Assembly (NCBI GenBank): GCA_017997855.1
Contig: JAGOEF010000069.1
Coordinates: forward strand, 1-7,980
DNA from: Bacteroidales bacterium
Lineage (GTDB): Bacteria > Bacteroidota > Bacteroidia > Bacteroidales > ML635J-15
Direction: 5' to 3'
DNA: 7,980 nt
The notes beneath the pieces were generated by a model, which saw nothing but the letters and a program-made list of their open reading frames with translations, did not search any database and was not told the DNA's origin. Positions within the stretch are counted from its first letter, which is position 1. Every line of letters begins with the position of its first letter. Shown here piece after piece: positions 1 to 6,950 of the stretch. The position numbers and the translations under genes were made by a program.

Positions 1-30
1 GTCAAATAAGCTATACTCCCCTCTATCTGT

Positions 31-426
31 TTATTCCTCCTTTTGCATGAATTCGATAAACTGAAGCGTGAATTCATGGTGGTTGGCCAGCCTGAAATAC
101 AACACATCGTTCAACTCCACCACCGGGAAACGCACCGAATACCCCATCCCTTTCACGGGTAAGGCATTGTAGATTTTTTTGTCGAGTTCCTGTTGTACGG
201 CTTCCGAACCCATTTCCACCTTCTTGTAGCTGATACCGGCATCATCGAAAGCCTGTGTCATGTCGTGACAACGGCCACAATCTTCGCGCACATAAATTGT
301 AATGCTTGTCACCCCGTCGGGGAATAATGCCGGGTCGAAATGCTGATTTTCTGATTGAGCTTCGGTTTGTGCAAACAGGCCCGACACGGCAAACACAAGC
401 AATAAGAGTATCCCGATTTTTTTCAT
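31..426 (-). CDS. Exported glutaredoxin/thioredoxin-like protein with a CGRC active site
   Basis: The 131-residue product starts with a Sec signal peptide (KK, then a hydrophobic run to about residue 18, cleavage likely near FAQ at 18-20), so it should act in the periplasm or be held at the envelope. A beta-strand (ITIYV, 42-46) leads into DCGRC with the redox pair C50 and C53, the usual CxxC position at the start of the first helix. FPVV at 100-103 fits the cis-proline that faces the active site in glutaredoxins, and the size of about 110 mature residues suits a single glutaredoxin-type domain. It probably reduces or exchanges disulfides, but the partner is unknown. It lies 49 bases behind the TonB-dependent receptor on the same strand and may be co-transcribed with it. 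The start is preceded by AT-rich sequence and no Shine-Dalgarno, as is normal in Bacteroidota. Fold assignment is fairly sure; the substrate is not known. Confidence 0.85.
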   Translation of the reverse strand: MKKIGILLLLVFAVSGLFAQTEAQSENQHFDPALFPDGVTSITIYVREDCGRCHDMTQAFDDAGISYKKVEMGSEAVQQELDKKIYNALPVKGMGYSVRFPVVELNDVLYFRLANHHEFTLQFIEFMQKEE

Positions 427-475
427 AGCATTAATTTTTTAGACCAGAGCACTTTTACAAAAACCATGCAATTTA

Positions 476-2911
476 TCAAAAATTCACTTTCAGTTTTAAA
501 TTAATGCGCCTTCCTGTCAGATAGTTTGGCACCGCATATTGCCGCCCGTAAATATCCGACACCCAGATGTGCGAAATGGTATTGTTGATATCGAGCAGGT
601 TGAACACTTCGAGGGTGAGCCACATTTCGTCGATAAAGCGCAGGGGATGATTCTCGCGCAGTGGCTTGGCACCGATAAGCTGCTTCGACAAGCCGAGATC
701 GACACGTCGGTAAGGTGGAATTTTGCCCGTAGCCTGCCAGCGCTGGGCATTGGGCGGACCGAACGAAAAGCCCGTTCCGAACAGCAGGTTGAGGTGTGCC
801 TGCCAGGTAGGATTTCTCGGCAGGTAGTCGTGAAAATAAATGGCCATATTGAACCGCTGATCGGTGGGTCGGCGCAGATACCCCGGGTAAACCGTATCGA
901 CAATGCCATTATCGTCTTCTACCGTATAATAATCATCCTCGATATCCTCCATGGTTTTCATCAGCGACATGCTCAGCCACGACTCGGTGCCCTTCACAAA
1001 CTCACCGTTCACCTTTGCCTCGATGCCCACGGCATAACCATGCGCCGAATTCTCGCCATAATACCGTATGCGCACATTGTCAACATCGTAAGGAATAATA
1101 TTGTAGAGATGCTTGTAATACACTTCGGTCACCAGTTTAAACGGGCGATTCCATGCGGTAAACTGAAAATCGCTGCCCAACACTACCTGTACCGACGATT
1201 GCGCCTGAATATCGTTGTTCACACTGCCATCGCGCCTGCGGATTTCCTTAAAGAAAGGCGGCTGATGATACATGCCCGCCGAAAGACGAAAAACAAAATC
1301 GCGTTTCCATTTCGGCGAAAGCGAAACATTGCAACGCGGACTAAACAGCCATTGCCGGTTGAACGACCAGTACGACACGCGCGTTCCGGCATTCAGCCCC
1401 AGTTCGCTCTTCTTCAACTTGAAAACCCAGGTATTTTGCACATATGACTCCAACCGGTCCGACGAAAGCCCGATTACCGATGTGTCGGTATTAAACAGTA
1501 ACACCTCACTGTCGCTATAGGGTAACGAATAGCCTGCCGAATCAATCATCTGCCACTCGTTAATACTGTAATCAAAAATTTCGTGCTTGTAGCTCAGGCC
1601 CCAGTCGAGCGAATTCTCACCATGAACCCACTGTCCCTTGTGCGACAGCGACATCACATAGCCATCGAGGTAATTGCGCGCATGATTCAGAAACGAGCCC
1701 ACACCAATGTTGGCAATACTGTCGCCCAGATTATCGGAACCCAGCTGTTTGTCGAGTTCGTTCAGATAATACTGTCCCAAAATGTCGTAGGTTTCGGCTT
1801 CGCTGGTGTAAAAGCCCGATGCAATCCATTTCAGAACCACATTTTGCTTCGGTTTGTAGGTTCCTGTTAAAGCCGCTGTCGATGTAAGAAACTTATCGAC
1901 CTCCTGACCTTCGAAATACATTTTTATCTTGAGCGCCTGATCGAGAGTGCCCCACGAAGTTTCGTTGTCGATGGGAATAAAGCCATAGGAATTGTGGCTG
2001 TAATTGCCCAAAAAACTTAACTCGAACTTTTCATTGAAATCGTAAGTGAGAAAGGTCTGTGCATCGGTAAATCGCGGATCATACACCGCTTCGGTATCGA
2101 GACTACCCAACAGATAACGCGTGGTTTTATAGCGTAAACCCGTGATATGTCTGAAACGCCGGTCTTTCGAAAGCCCTTCGAAATGGGCAAACGCGCCCAA
2201 AAAGCTGGCCGTAAACGAAGCATCCCATTCAATGGGTTTCCGGTAGCGGATATCAAGCACCGACGAAATTTTATCGCCATAGCGCGCTTCGAACCCGCCG
2301 GTAGAAAAAAGTACCGACGACACCATATCGGGATTGATAAAGCTCATTCCCTCCTGCTGACCCGAACGGATCAGCAAGGGACGATAAATCTCAACATCGT
2401 TCACATACACCAGATTTTCGTCGAAGTTGCCGCCACGTACCGAATATTGCGAGCTGAGTTCGTTGTTCGACACAACCCCGGGCTGGGTTTTCAGCACATC
2501 TTCCATACCATGGGCTGTTGGAATGTTTTTGGCGGCAATCGGGTTCAGACGTTTCAGGGTGCCGCGCCTCACGTTTTCGTCTTCGATATCGACACCCGGC
2601 AGCATATCAACCGATTTGCGCAACACAAAAATCTTTTCGACCACATCGCCCTCTTTCAATTTCAATGCTTCCTGATATTTTTCGTATCCGAGAAAACTTA
2701 TCGAAATGCTCAGATCCCTGCCCGCCGGAACGATAATACTGAACCGGCCTGTTTTGTCGGTGGCAGCTCCGTTGCCCGTCGGAAAAATGCTTACGTTGGC
2801 AAATTGCACCGGGCGGTTATCCTCGTCAACCACCTTGCCGTTAATTGTGGCATTCTGACCCGCAAGCAGGCCGCACGACATCATCAATATGGCAAAAAAT
2901 ACCGATTTCAT
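476..2911 (-). CDS. TonB-dependent outer-membrane receptor with N-terminal carboxypeptidase-regulatory-like domain
   Basis: The 811-residue protein begins with a signal peptide (about 1-18). Residues about 21-98 form a carboxypeptidase-regulatory-like beta-sandwich (INGKVVDEDNRPVQFANV at 23-40, TDKTGRFSI at 51-59, FLGY at 73-76). A likely TonB-box stretch follows at about 101-112. The plug domain spans about 125-225, with YSVRGGNFDENLVYVND at 156-172 and GGFEARYGD at 205-213. The rest is a beta-barrel rich in alternating aromatic residues, ending in KLKVNF, a terminal phenylalanine typical of BAM-inserted proteins. Family knowledge: such receptors import ligands across the outer membrane with energy from TonB-ExbBD. 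It is shorter than typical SusC proteins (about 1000 residues) and no SusD gene is adjacent, so glycan uptake is not supported and the ligand is unknown. The only close partner is the exported glutaredoxin-like gene downstream. Confidence 0.93.
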   Translation of the reverse strand: MKSVFFAILMMSCGLLAGQNATINGKVVDEDNRPVQFANVSIFPTGNGAATDKTGRFSIIVPAGRDLSISISFLGYEKYQEALKLKEGDVVEKIFVLRKSVDMLPGVDIEDENVRRGTLKRLNPIAAKNIPTAHGMEDVLKTQPGVVSNNELSSQYSVRGGNFDENLVYVNDVEIYRPLLIRSGQQEGMSFINPDMVSSVLFSTGGFEARYGDKISSVLDIRYRKPIEWDASFTASFLGAFAHFEGLSKDRRFRHITGLRYKTTRYLLGSLDTEAVYDPRFTDAQTFLTYDFNEKFELSFLGNYSHNSYGFIPIDNETSWGTLDQALKIKMYFEGQEVDKFLTSTAALTGTYKPKQNVVLKWIASGFYTSEAETYDILGQYYLNELDKQLGSDNLGDSIANIGVGSFLNHARNYLDGYVMSLSHKGQWVHGENSLDWGLSYKHEIFDYSINEWQMIDSAGYSLPYSDSEVLLFNTDTSVIGLSSDRLESYVQNTWVFKLKKSELGLNAGTRVSYWSFNRQWLFSPRCNVSLSPKWKRDFVFRLSAGMYHQPPFFKEIRRRDGSVNNDIQAQSSVQVVLGSDFQFTAWNRPFKLVTEVYYKHLYNIIPYDVDNVRIRYYGENSAHGYAVGIEAKVNGEFVKGTESWLSMSLMKTMEDIEDDYYTVEDDNGIVDTVYPGYLRRPTDQRFNMAIYFHDYLPRNPTWQAHLNLLFGTGFSFGPPNAQRWQATGKIPPYRRVDLGLSKQLIGAKPLRENHPLRFIDEMWLTLEVFNLLDINNTISHIWVSDIYGRQYAVPNYLTGRRINLKLKVNF

Positions 2912-2960
2912 TCAATTCGATAACATAGCCATATAACAGCGGTGATTAAAAAAAATTGTA

Positions 2961-5102
2961 TCAAACATTCGTGCCGGGGTTAATTTCGGGATATTCGATA
3001 CGTGTGTGATAAATATTCATCAGCTTCTCGATGAAGATTTGTTTCGCTTCCGAAATGTTCTTAAAAGTGATGTTTACATTTTCGAATTGCTTTTCGGCTA
3101 CCTGTGTATCGATAATTTTATTCACCAGATTGCTGATCGACTCCTGCGTGTAACTTTTCAGCGAACGTGCCGAAGCTTCCACCGCATCGGCCATCATCAC
3201 CACAGCAGTTTCGATGTTTACCGGTTTAGGGCCGGGATAGGTAAACAGAGCCGGATTGGCAACTGCGCCCGGGTTCTCATTAATAAACGAATTAAAGAAA
3301 TAGCGCGTCATGGTGGTGCCATGATGGGTTTTAATAAAATCGGTGATGGGTGCCGGAATCCGAAACTTGCGCGCTGCCTCAACACCTTTATACACATGGT
3401 CGATTATTATTTTGGCACTATCCTCAAACTTCAGTCCGTCGTGTATGTTCCTCCCATGCTGGTTCTCGATAAAATATTCGGGGATACCGGTTTTACCGAT
3501 GTCGTGATACAATGCCCCCGTGCGTACCAGCAAGGCATGGCCGCCAATTTTACGGATAACACTCTCGGCCAGATTGGCCACCTGCATCGAATGCTGAAAG
3601 GTGCCCGGTGCCTTTTCGGCAAGTGCACGCAGCGCCGGACTGTTGGTGTCGCTCAGTTCAAGAAGCGTTACGTCAGACAAAAAGCCGAACAGTTTCTCGT
3701 AGAGGTACATCATAGGGAACAGTGTGAGCAGCAAAAACGCATTGCCGCCAAACCACAGGAAGTTTATCCATTTTATCGACTCGAGCGAGCCTTCGCGAAT
3801 AATGGAAAACCCGAGATACGACACCGAATAGGACGCCAGTACCAGCAACACCGACACAAACAGGTGAAATCGCCGCTGTATGCTCCGCAGACTGAACAGC
3901 ACAATCATACCCGCAACTATCTGAATAAAAATAAACTCAAAACTATTAGGTGCAAAAAACGAAATCAGCAGCACCAGCATCCAGAAACTAACCAAAGCAA
4001 TGCGGTTATTGTAGAAGGTGTAAACCAGTATCGGGAAAATCACGAAAGGAATCAGATACAGATTAATATCCCACACGGTGGTGAACAGATACGTGAGCAG
4101 CACCATCAGCATCATCTGCAAAATGATAAAACTGATTTGCTTCGGATTCAGCAGGATATTCCTGAAATTGAAATTCAGGTGGAGATAATACACCAGCAAA
4201 ATGAGTACAATCAGCAAACCATAGCCCATGTAGAGCCAGCGGAAGTTAACACCGGCATTGCTGTTGCTGTATTCCTCCTCCAACGACAGCAAAATGCGGT
4301 AGGTATCGTTATCAACAATGTGCCCGCGCTGCACAATAAGTTCGCCCTTTTGCACCTTGCCACTCGCTACCACGAGATTCTTAAACTCCTCTTCGAGTAC
4401 CGAAGCCGTGGTTTTCTCGTCGCGGATAAGGTTTGGGCTAAACACAACACTGCGGCATATCTCGTCAATCACCAGCAACTGCAATGAGTCGGTCTGAAAC
4501 ATGCGGCGGTTCATGTCTTTCAGCATGTCGGCCAGATATTGCGACGCTGCCTTGGGGCTGTACATAGCGGTTCGTGCATCGAGGCTGCGGCTTTCGTTGC
4601 CCGACAACAGGTTTATCATATATACCCCGGCTCCGCGGCTTGTATCGGGAATTTCGATAACGCCCTTCGCATAAATTTGTTCCAGAATGGTGCTTACAAA
4701 AATTGCGTTCTTCTCGTAGAACTGCGCGGGCAGACGTTCCGAAAGCGGCACCGAAACCACGCCGGGAAGGTTTTTCGCCGGACGGCCCACCAATTGCTCA
4801 AGTTTTTCGAGGGTTTTGGCCTTCACCAGCGGCAATACCGAAGTGTCGGTATAGTAGTATGCCACAAAACCGCTGCCTATACTATCACGGTCGTGCTGTA
4901 TCTCTTCGGGGGTTTTCTGCACGGCAAAATCGAAAGGGGCTATCACATCGTCGTGCATCCATGGGCTGCCCTTCTTAAAATCATACGAAAAATGATGCTC
5001 CTTGGGGAAGAGTATAAACACCACCAATGCCAGCAATACGAACAAAACAACCGACAACGGACGGCTCTCTTTTACTGTTTTATGACGATGACGGGCAGGC
5101 AT
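2961..5102 (-). CDS. pgpH: 7TM-HD family phosphohydrolase, probable cyclic-di-AMP phosphodiesterase (PgpH type)
   Basis: The 713-residue membrane protein has the PgpH architecture. One N-terminal membrane helix (about 16-32) is followed by an extracytoplasmic 7TMR-HDED-like sensor region (about 34-285), seven membrane helices (about 289-308, 322-341, 346-364, 368-385, 387-405, 412-433, 447-468) and a cytoplasmic HD domain (about 485-665). The metal ligands expected for the family are visible: H504 in FQHSM, H533-D534 in YHDIGK, H569 in IIDHV, H593-H594 in KTHHG and D639 in MMADAVEAS. It should therefore be catalytically intact. Characterised relatives hydrolyse cyclic-di-AMP to pApA and control turgor, potassium and cell-wall homeostasis; that substrate is inferred here. 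Length is usual for Bacteroidota members. The gene lies 62 bases behind the thioesterase gene and 49 bases before the receptor gene. An A8 run (T8 on the coding strand) at 2948-2955 follows the stop, but I see no hairpin to make it a terminator. Confidence 0.95.
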   Translation of the reverse strand: MPARHRHKTVKESRPLSVVLFVLLALVVFILFPKEHHFSYDFKKGSPWMHDDVIAPFDFAVQKTPEEIQHDRDSIGSGFVAYYYTDTSVLPLVKAKTLEKLEQLVGRPAKNLPGVVSVPLSERLPAQFYEKNAIFVSTILEQIYAKGVIEIPDTSRGAGVYMINLLSGNESRSLDARTAMYSPKAASQYLADMLKDMNRRMFQTDSLQLLVIDEICRSVVFSPNLIRDEKTTASVLEEEFKNLVVASGKVQKGELIVQRGHIVDNDTYRILLSLEEEYSNSNAGVNFRWLYMGYGLLIVLILLVYYLHLNFNFRNILLNPKQISFIILQMMLMVLLTYLFTTVWDINLYLIPFVIFPILVYTFYNNRIALVSFWMLVLLISFFAPNSFEFIFIQIVAGMIVLFSLRSIQRRFHLFVSVLLVLASYSVSYLGFSIIREGSLESIKWINFLWFGGNAFLLLTLFPMMYLYEKLFGFLSDVTLLELSDTNSPALRALAEKAPGTFQHSMQVANLAESVIRKIGGHALLVRTGALYHDIGKTGIPEYFIENQHGRNIHDGLKFEDSAKIIIDHVYKGVEAARKFRIPAPITDFIKTHHGTTMTRYFFNSFINENPGAVANPALFTYPGPKPVNIETAVVMMADAVEASARSLKSYTQESISNLVNKIIDTQVAEKQFENVNITFKNISEAKQIFIEKLMNIYHTRIEYPEINPGTNV

Positions 5103-5115
5103 AATAAATTTTCGA

Positions 5116-5145
5116 TAAAATTATAAAATTAAGTGTAACAGCCAA
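5116..5145 (-). promoter_or_regulatory. Possible promoter of the PgpH-like gene
   Basis: On the minus strand a TTG (5145-5143) is followed after 19 bases by TAATTTTA (5123-5116), seven of eight matches to TAnnTTTG. A second TAATTTTA is at 5131-5124. The element ends 13 bases before the ATG, which would leave a very short leader; the gene could equally be read through from the thioesterase gene. Confidence 0.28.
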
Positions 5146-5164
5146 GCATTTCGTACATCGCCAC

Positions 5165-5641
5165 TTATTCGGAATAAAATGCGTCTTTGCCCGGGAACTG
5201 GAACTTGTCGGCCGACTCCTCGGGGCTGAAACAGTAATAGCGCGCTTCGGCCTCTACCGCAAGCTCACCCGAGTTATTGTAGAGCTTTACTCCTATGGTG
5301 CACAGCCTGCGTTTCTGACCGATGAGCGAGGCCACCACACGCACCGGACCACAGCGCGACATCACGGGTTTCAGGTAATTAATGTTCAGATTCACCGTCA
5401 TGCAGGCCACCCCGATAACGGCAAACACATACCAGCCTCCGGCCTCGTCGATTAAACTGGCGGCTATACCACCGTGTAATACACCGGGCCAACCCTCGAA
5501 ATGTGGCGGGATATCCCATGCGCAGTGCACCTCGTTGCCCGAAACCGTAAACCCGAGATGCAGCCCGTGGTCGTTGTCGGGCGAACAACCAAAGCACCGG
5601 TAATTGTGCATGGCCGTAAACGGATTGTGTAGCTGTGTCAT
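5165..5641 (-). CDS. PaaI-like hotdog-fold acyl-CoA thioesterase
   Basis: The 158-residue protein has the hotdog signature of the PaaI/thioesterase superfamily. It shows HGGIAASLIDEAGGW at 56-70, with the HGG motif at 56-58 and an acidic pair D65-E66 on the central hotdog helix, followed by beta-strands (VNLNINYLKPV at 83-93). An N-terminal CFGC at 16-19 in the context NYRCFGCSPDNDHGLHL is a pattern common in this subfamily; it may bind metal or be structural. No signal peptide is present, so it is cytosolic. The expected reaction is hydrolysis of a small acyl- or aryl-CoA thioester, usually by a multimer; the substrate cannot be read from sequence. The start is the first ATG after a promoter-like CAAAATTA (5667-5674, minus-strand TAATTTTG). 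The gene is followed after 62 bases by the PgpH-like gene. Nothing suggests a dedicated catabolic cluster. Confidence 0.88.
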   Translation of the reverse strand: MTQLHNPFTAMHNYRCFGCSPDNDHGLHLGFTVSGNEVHCAWDIPPHFEGWPGVLHGGIAASLIDEAGGWYVFAVIGVACMTVNLNINYLKPVMSRCGPVRVVASLIGQKRRLCTIGVKLYNNSGELAVEAEARYYCFSPEESADKFQFPGKDAFYSE

Positions 5642-5666
5642 CTTTTCTGATGCGTTTTGTAAGTTG

Positions 5667-5674
5667 CAAAATTA
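5667..5674 (-). promoter_or_regulatory. Possible -7 promoter element for the PaaI-like thioesterase gene
   Basis: On the minus strand this reads TAATTTTG, a full match to the Bacteroidota TAnnTTTG element, 25 bases upstream of the ATG. No clear TTTG -33 element is found 19-21 bases further upstream, so the call rests on one motif and its position. Confidence 0.4.
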
Positions 5675-5713
5675 ATAAAAATTCAGGTTAATGGTGTCCG
5701 GTGCATGTAAGCA

Positions 5714-5791
5714 GCCCGTCATTGCATAGACGAGGCACGAGGACGAAGCAATCTGTGCTTCGAGAGCCTCAGCACAGGCATTTCGACGGGC
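5714..5791. repeat. REP-like structured intergenic element
   Basis: The element can fold as a three-way junction. Outer arms GCCCGTC (5714-5720) and GACGGGC (5785-5791) enclose two stems: ATTGC (5721-5725) with GCAAT (5748-5752), and CTGTGCT (5753-5759) with AGCACAG (5771-5777). The core with GAGGCACGAGGACGAAGCAAT resembles a dispersed intergenic repeat I remember from Bacteroidota and other phyla, not verified here. It lies downstream of the DUF1643 stop and 72 bases before the thioesterase start, so it might also limit readthrough. Confidence 0.7.
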
Positions 5792-5830
5792 GGTAAATAA
5801 TCAACCATCACCCACAAAAATCAACTCAAC

Positions 5831-6427
5831 CTATCCCTTCACCTCAAACGGAACACACTCATAACGATAACCCCACATCAAACCATGCAAAGGTTCACCC
5901 GTGGCCTGCCCGCCGGCAACGCGATACACCTGCCTGCATTCCGCATCAACAATCAGTTGGCGCACACGGGCAATACGTCCGGCATAGGCACGCGCGTCAA
6001 TGCCACTGTTGCCGCCCCAGGCACAAATCACAATCTCTGACTGACCCAACACGCTGCGAAACCACACATCGTTTTCGTCGCCGGTAATATAGGGCAGACC
6101 AAACGACTTGTAGCAGCGCTGTACATCGGCGGCATCGGTGGCACGCAGGGCAAACAGGTTGAGGATGGTAAGCATCGACACTTCGGGGAACCGGTGGTAC
6201 ACATAAGTTTCAACCTTACGTATGGTGGCATCCGACATGCTTTCGTCGGCCGAGCTGGGGTTTTTCAGTATCACGCAAAGCTGCTTATCGGCTCCCATGC
6301 GCAACAGCGACTGCCTGAACGGAATTTGCAACACATAACGGCATCGCTTATCGGCAGAAAACACCGCCCTGATATTCTCCACATCAACCTCGCTAAAGTG
6401 CGGCAATTGCCGGCCAATTCTTGTCAT
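5831..6427 (-). CDS. DUF1643 domain-containing protein
   Basis: The 198-residue cytosolic protein matches DUF1643 as I know it. It has CRYVL at 29-33, KNPSSADE at 55-62 (family pattern LNPStAd), SDATIRK at 65-71 (family DpTirr), LNLFALRAT at 89-97, NDVWF at 120-124, CAWGGN at 135-140 and GEPLHGL at 177-183. The last motif is usually G-x-P-x-HPL, so a glycine replaces the common proline after histidine. All other core motifs are present at the expected spacing, and the protein is full length. The conserved asparagine, aspartate and histidine residues could form an active site, but no biochemical function is established for the family and I will not assign one. It stands apart from its neighbours: 189 bases separate it from the thioesterase gene, with a structured repeat between, so it is probably transcribed alone. 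Upstream (6428 onwards) lies repeat-rich gene-free DNA. Confidence 0.88.
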   Translation of the reverse strand: MTRIGRQLPHFSEVDVENIRAVFSADKRCRYVLQIPFRQSLLRMGADKQLCVILKNPSSADESMSDATIRKVETYVYHRFPEVSMLTILNLFALRATDAADVQRCYKSFGLPYITGDENDVWFRSVLGQSEIVICAWGGNSGIDARAYAGRIARVRQLIVDAECRQVYRVAGGQATGEPLHGLMWGYRYECVPFEVKG

Positions 6428-6509
6428 AATTGTTCGTCTTGTTCAACGCCGCGCAAGATAATGGAATTTTTTGATTGGGGAAGGGATGGATGAGTAGGAT
6501 GGAGACAGA

Positions 6510-6554
6510 TGACAGATTTACGTCAGGATTAAATAAAATCTGTCAACTTTTTTT
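6510..6554 (+). repeat. 10-bp inverted repeat followed by a T-run
   Basis: TGACAGATTT (6510-6519) and AAATCTGTCA (6536-6545) are perfect inverted arms with a 16-base spacer, followed by T7 at 6548-6554. The geometry resembles an intrinsic terminator on the plus strand, but the arms are AT-rich, the loop is long, and no plus-strand gene precedes it. It could act on transcripts approaching the 6951 gene or be a protein-binding site. Confidence 0.5.
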
Positions 6555-6564
6555 AGGACGATAC

Positions 6565-6586
6565 AGTGTGAGTGTGAGTGTGAGTG
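6565..6586. repeat. Hexamer microsatellite (AGTGTG)x3 plus AGTG
   Basis: Three perfect AGTGTG copies at 6565-6582 are followed by a partial AGTG. It is short and C-free, in keeping with the G/T-rich composition that starts near here. No function is evident. Confidence 0.85.
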
Positions 6587-6612
6587 ATGAGATTTGGGAA
6601 TACATCCCCCTA

Positions 6613-6628
6613 CCCCCTTCGAAGGGGG
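6613..6628. repeat. Perfect 16-bp palindrome CCCCCTTCGAAGGGGG
   Basis: The palindrome is centred on TTCGAA and preceded by a second C-run (ATCCCCCTA, 6604-6612). I remember this type as a frequent dispersed intergenic repeat in Bacteroidota, unverified here. It may be a bidirectional hairpin or a remnant of a small transposable repeat. It explains the short spurious ORF reading through it. Confidence 0.85.
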
Positions 6629-6672
6629 ATTTGAAAGCGATAAATCGAATTGAATTGTGGTGATGTGAGAAA

Positions 6673-6696
6673 AGAGACGCGATAAATCGCGTCTCT
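6673..6696. repeat. Hairpin with 11-bp arms, AGAGACGCGAT-AA-ATCGCGTCTCT
   Basis: The arms 6673-6683 and 6686-6696 are perfect and separated by AA. The same 10-base core CGATAAATCG also occurs at 6638-6647, exactly 42 bases upstream. The hairpin ends two bases before the 21-bp array begins and has no following T-run suited to a plus-strand terminator until the array itself. It resembles a dispersed REP-like repeat of Bacteroidota, from memory. Confidence 0.85.
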
Positions 6697-6698
6697 AC

Positions 6699-6950
6699 GG
6701 ATGTTTTTTGAATTTGTTTTGTTGTTTTTTGTTTTTGTTGTGATGTTTATTTAATTTGTTTTATTGTTTATTATATTTGTTTTGGTGTTTTTTTATTTTG
6801 TTATGGTGTTTTTTTTATTTGTTGTTGCGTTTTTCTATTTTGTTTTGTTGTTTTTTGTATTTGTTATGGTGTTTTATTAAGTTGTTTTATTGTTTTATAT
6901 ATTTGTATTGATGTTTTGAGAATTTGTTTTGAAATCTAATTGAATGTAAT
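6699..6950. repeat. 21-bp tandem array, eleven clear units plus one decayed unit, T/G-rich, ending at the start codon
   Basis: Cutting from 6699 in steps of 21 gives twelve units without any insertion or deletion. The consensus is TGNTGTTTTTT for unit positions 1-11 and NWATTTGTTN for positions 12-21. G at positions 5 and 18 is present in all of the first eleven units (6699-6929), as is TTT at 6-8. Positions 3, 12, 13 and 21 vary. The twelfth unit (6930-6950) matches poorly, yet its length brings the frame exactly to the ATG at 6951. No two units are identical; the closest pair (6720-6740 and 6846-6866) differs at two sites. Counts over the 252 bases are 46 G and 3 C. The T-tracts fall about 10.5 bp apart, which suggests intrinsic curvature. 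The array could be promoter-proximal DNA, a U-rich leader or both. All six frames contain stops, so it is not coding. Confidence 0.93.
6898..6905 (+). promoter_or_regulatory. Possible -7 promoter element (TATATTTG) inside the array
   Basis: TATATTTG in unit ten matches the Bacteroidota -7 consensus TAnnTTTG and lies 45 bases before the ATG at 6951. The same octamer occurs in unit four at 6772-6779. I found no good TTTG -33 element at the usual 19-21 base spacing for either, because array TTTG motifs recur every 21 bp rather than about 27. In such T/G-rich repeats the match could be chance. Confidence 0.25.

Larger units (their letters stand above)
6428..6698. other. Gene-free divergent spacer
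   Basis: This spacer separates the minus-strand DUF1643 gene from the plus-strand array and gene. Apart from the four small repeats listed separately I see no credible coding region. The first 80 bases should hold the DUF1643 promoter. On the minus strand TATCTTG (6456-6450) is one base short of TAnnTTTG, so I do not call it. Stretch 6484-6519 is rich in GAT and CAGAT words without clear structure. Confidence 0.7.

Noticed and set aside
539..1447. 302-residue plus-strand ORF
   Set aside because: It is antisense to the receptor gene, has no recognisable domain, and the opposite strand clearly encodes the beta-barrel.
476..2911. SusC-type glycan importer
   Set aside because: At 811 residues it is shorter than usual SusC proteins, and no SusD or glycoside hydrolase gene is adjacent.
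2948..2955. Terminator between the PgpH-like and receptor genes
   Set aside because: The coding strand has a T8 run, but I find no stable hairpin before it.
3006..4487. 493-residue plus-strand ORF
   Set aside because: It is antisense to the PgpH-like gene, rich in H, Q and N as expected from complementing membrane-helix codons, and shows no domain.
6475..6663. 62-residue plus-strand ORF
   Set aside because: It runs through the hexamer microsatellite and the CCCCCTTCGAAGGGGG palindrome, giving low-complexity SVSVSV and PLPPSKGDL; such peptides are typical spurious products of this repeat.
6701..6950. Array read as a hydrophobic 7-residue repeat peptide, since 21 is a multiple of three
   Set aside because: In the best plus frame (from 6701) stops occur in units three, nine and eleven, and the hydrophobic F/V/L content is forced by T-rich sequence. 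The minus frames also have several stops.
6699..6950. CRISPR array
   Set aside because: Units are contiguous and degenerate with no unique spacers, and no cas genes are present.
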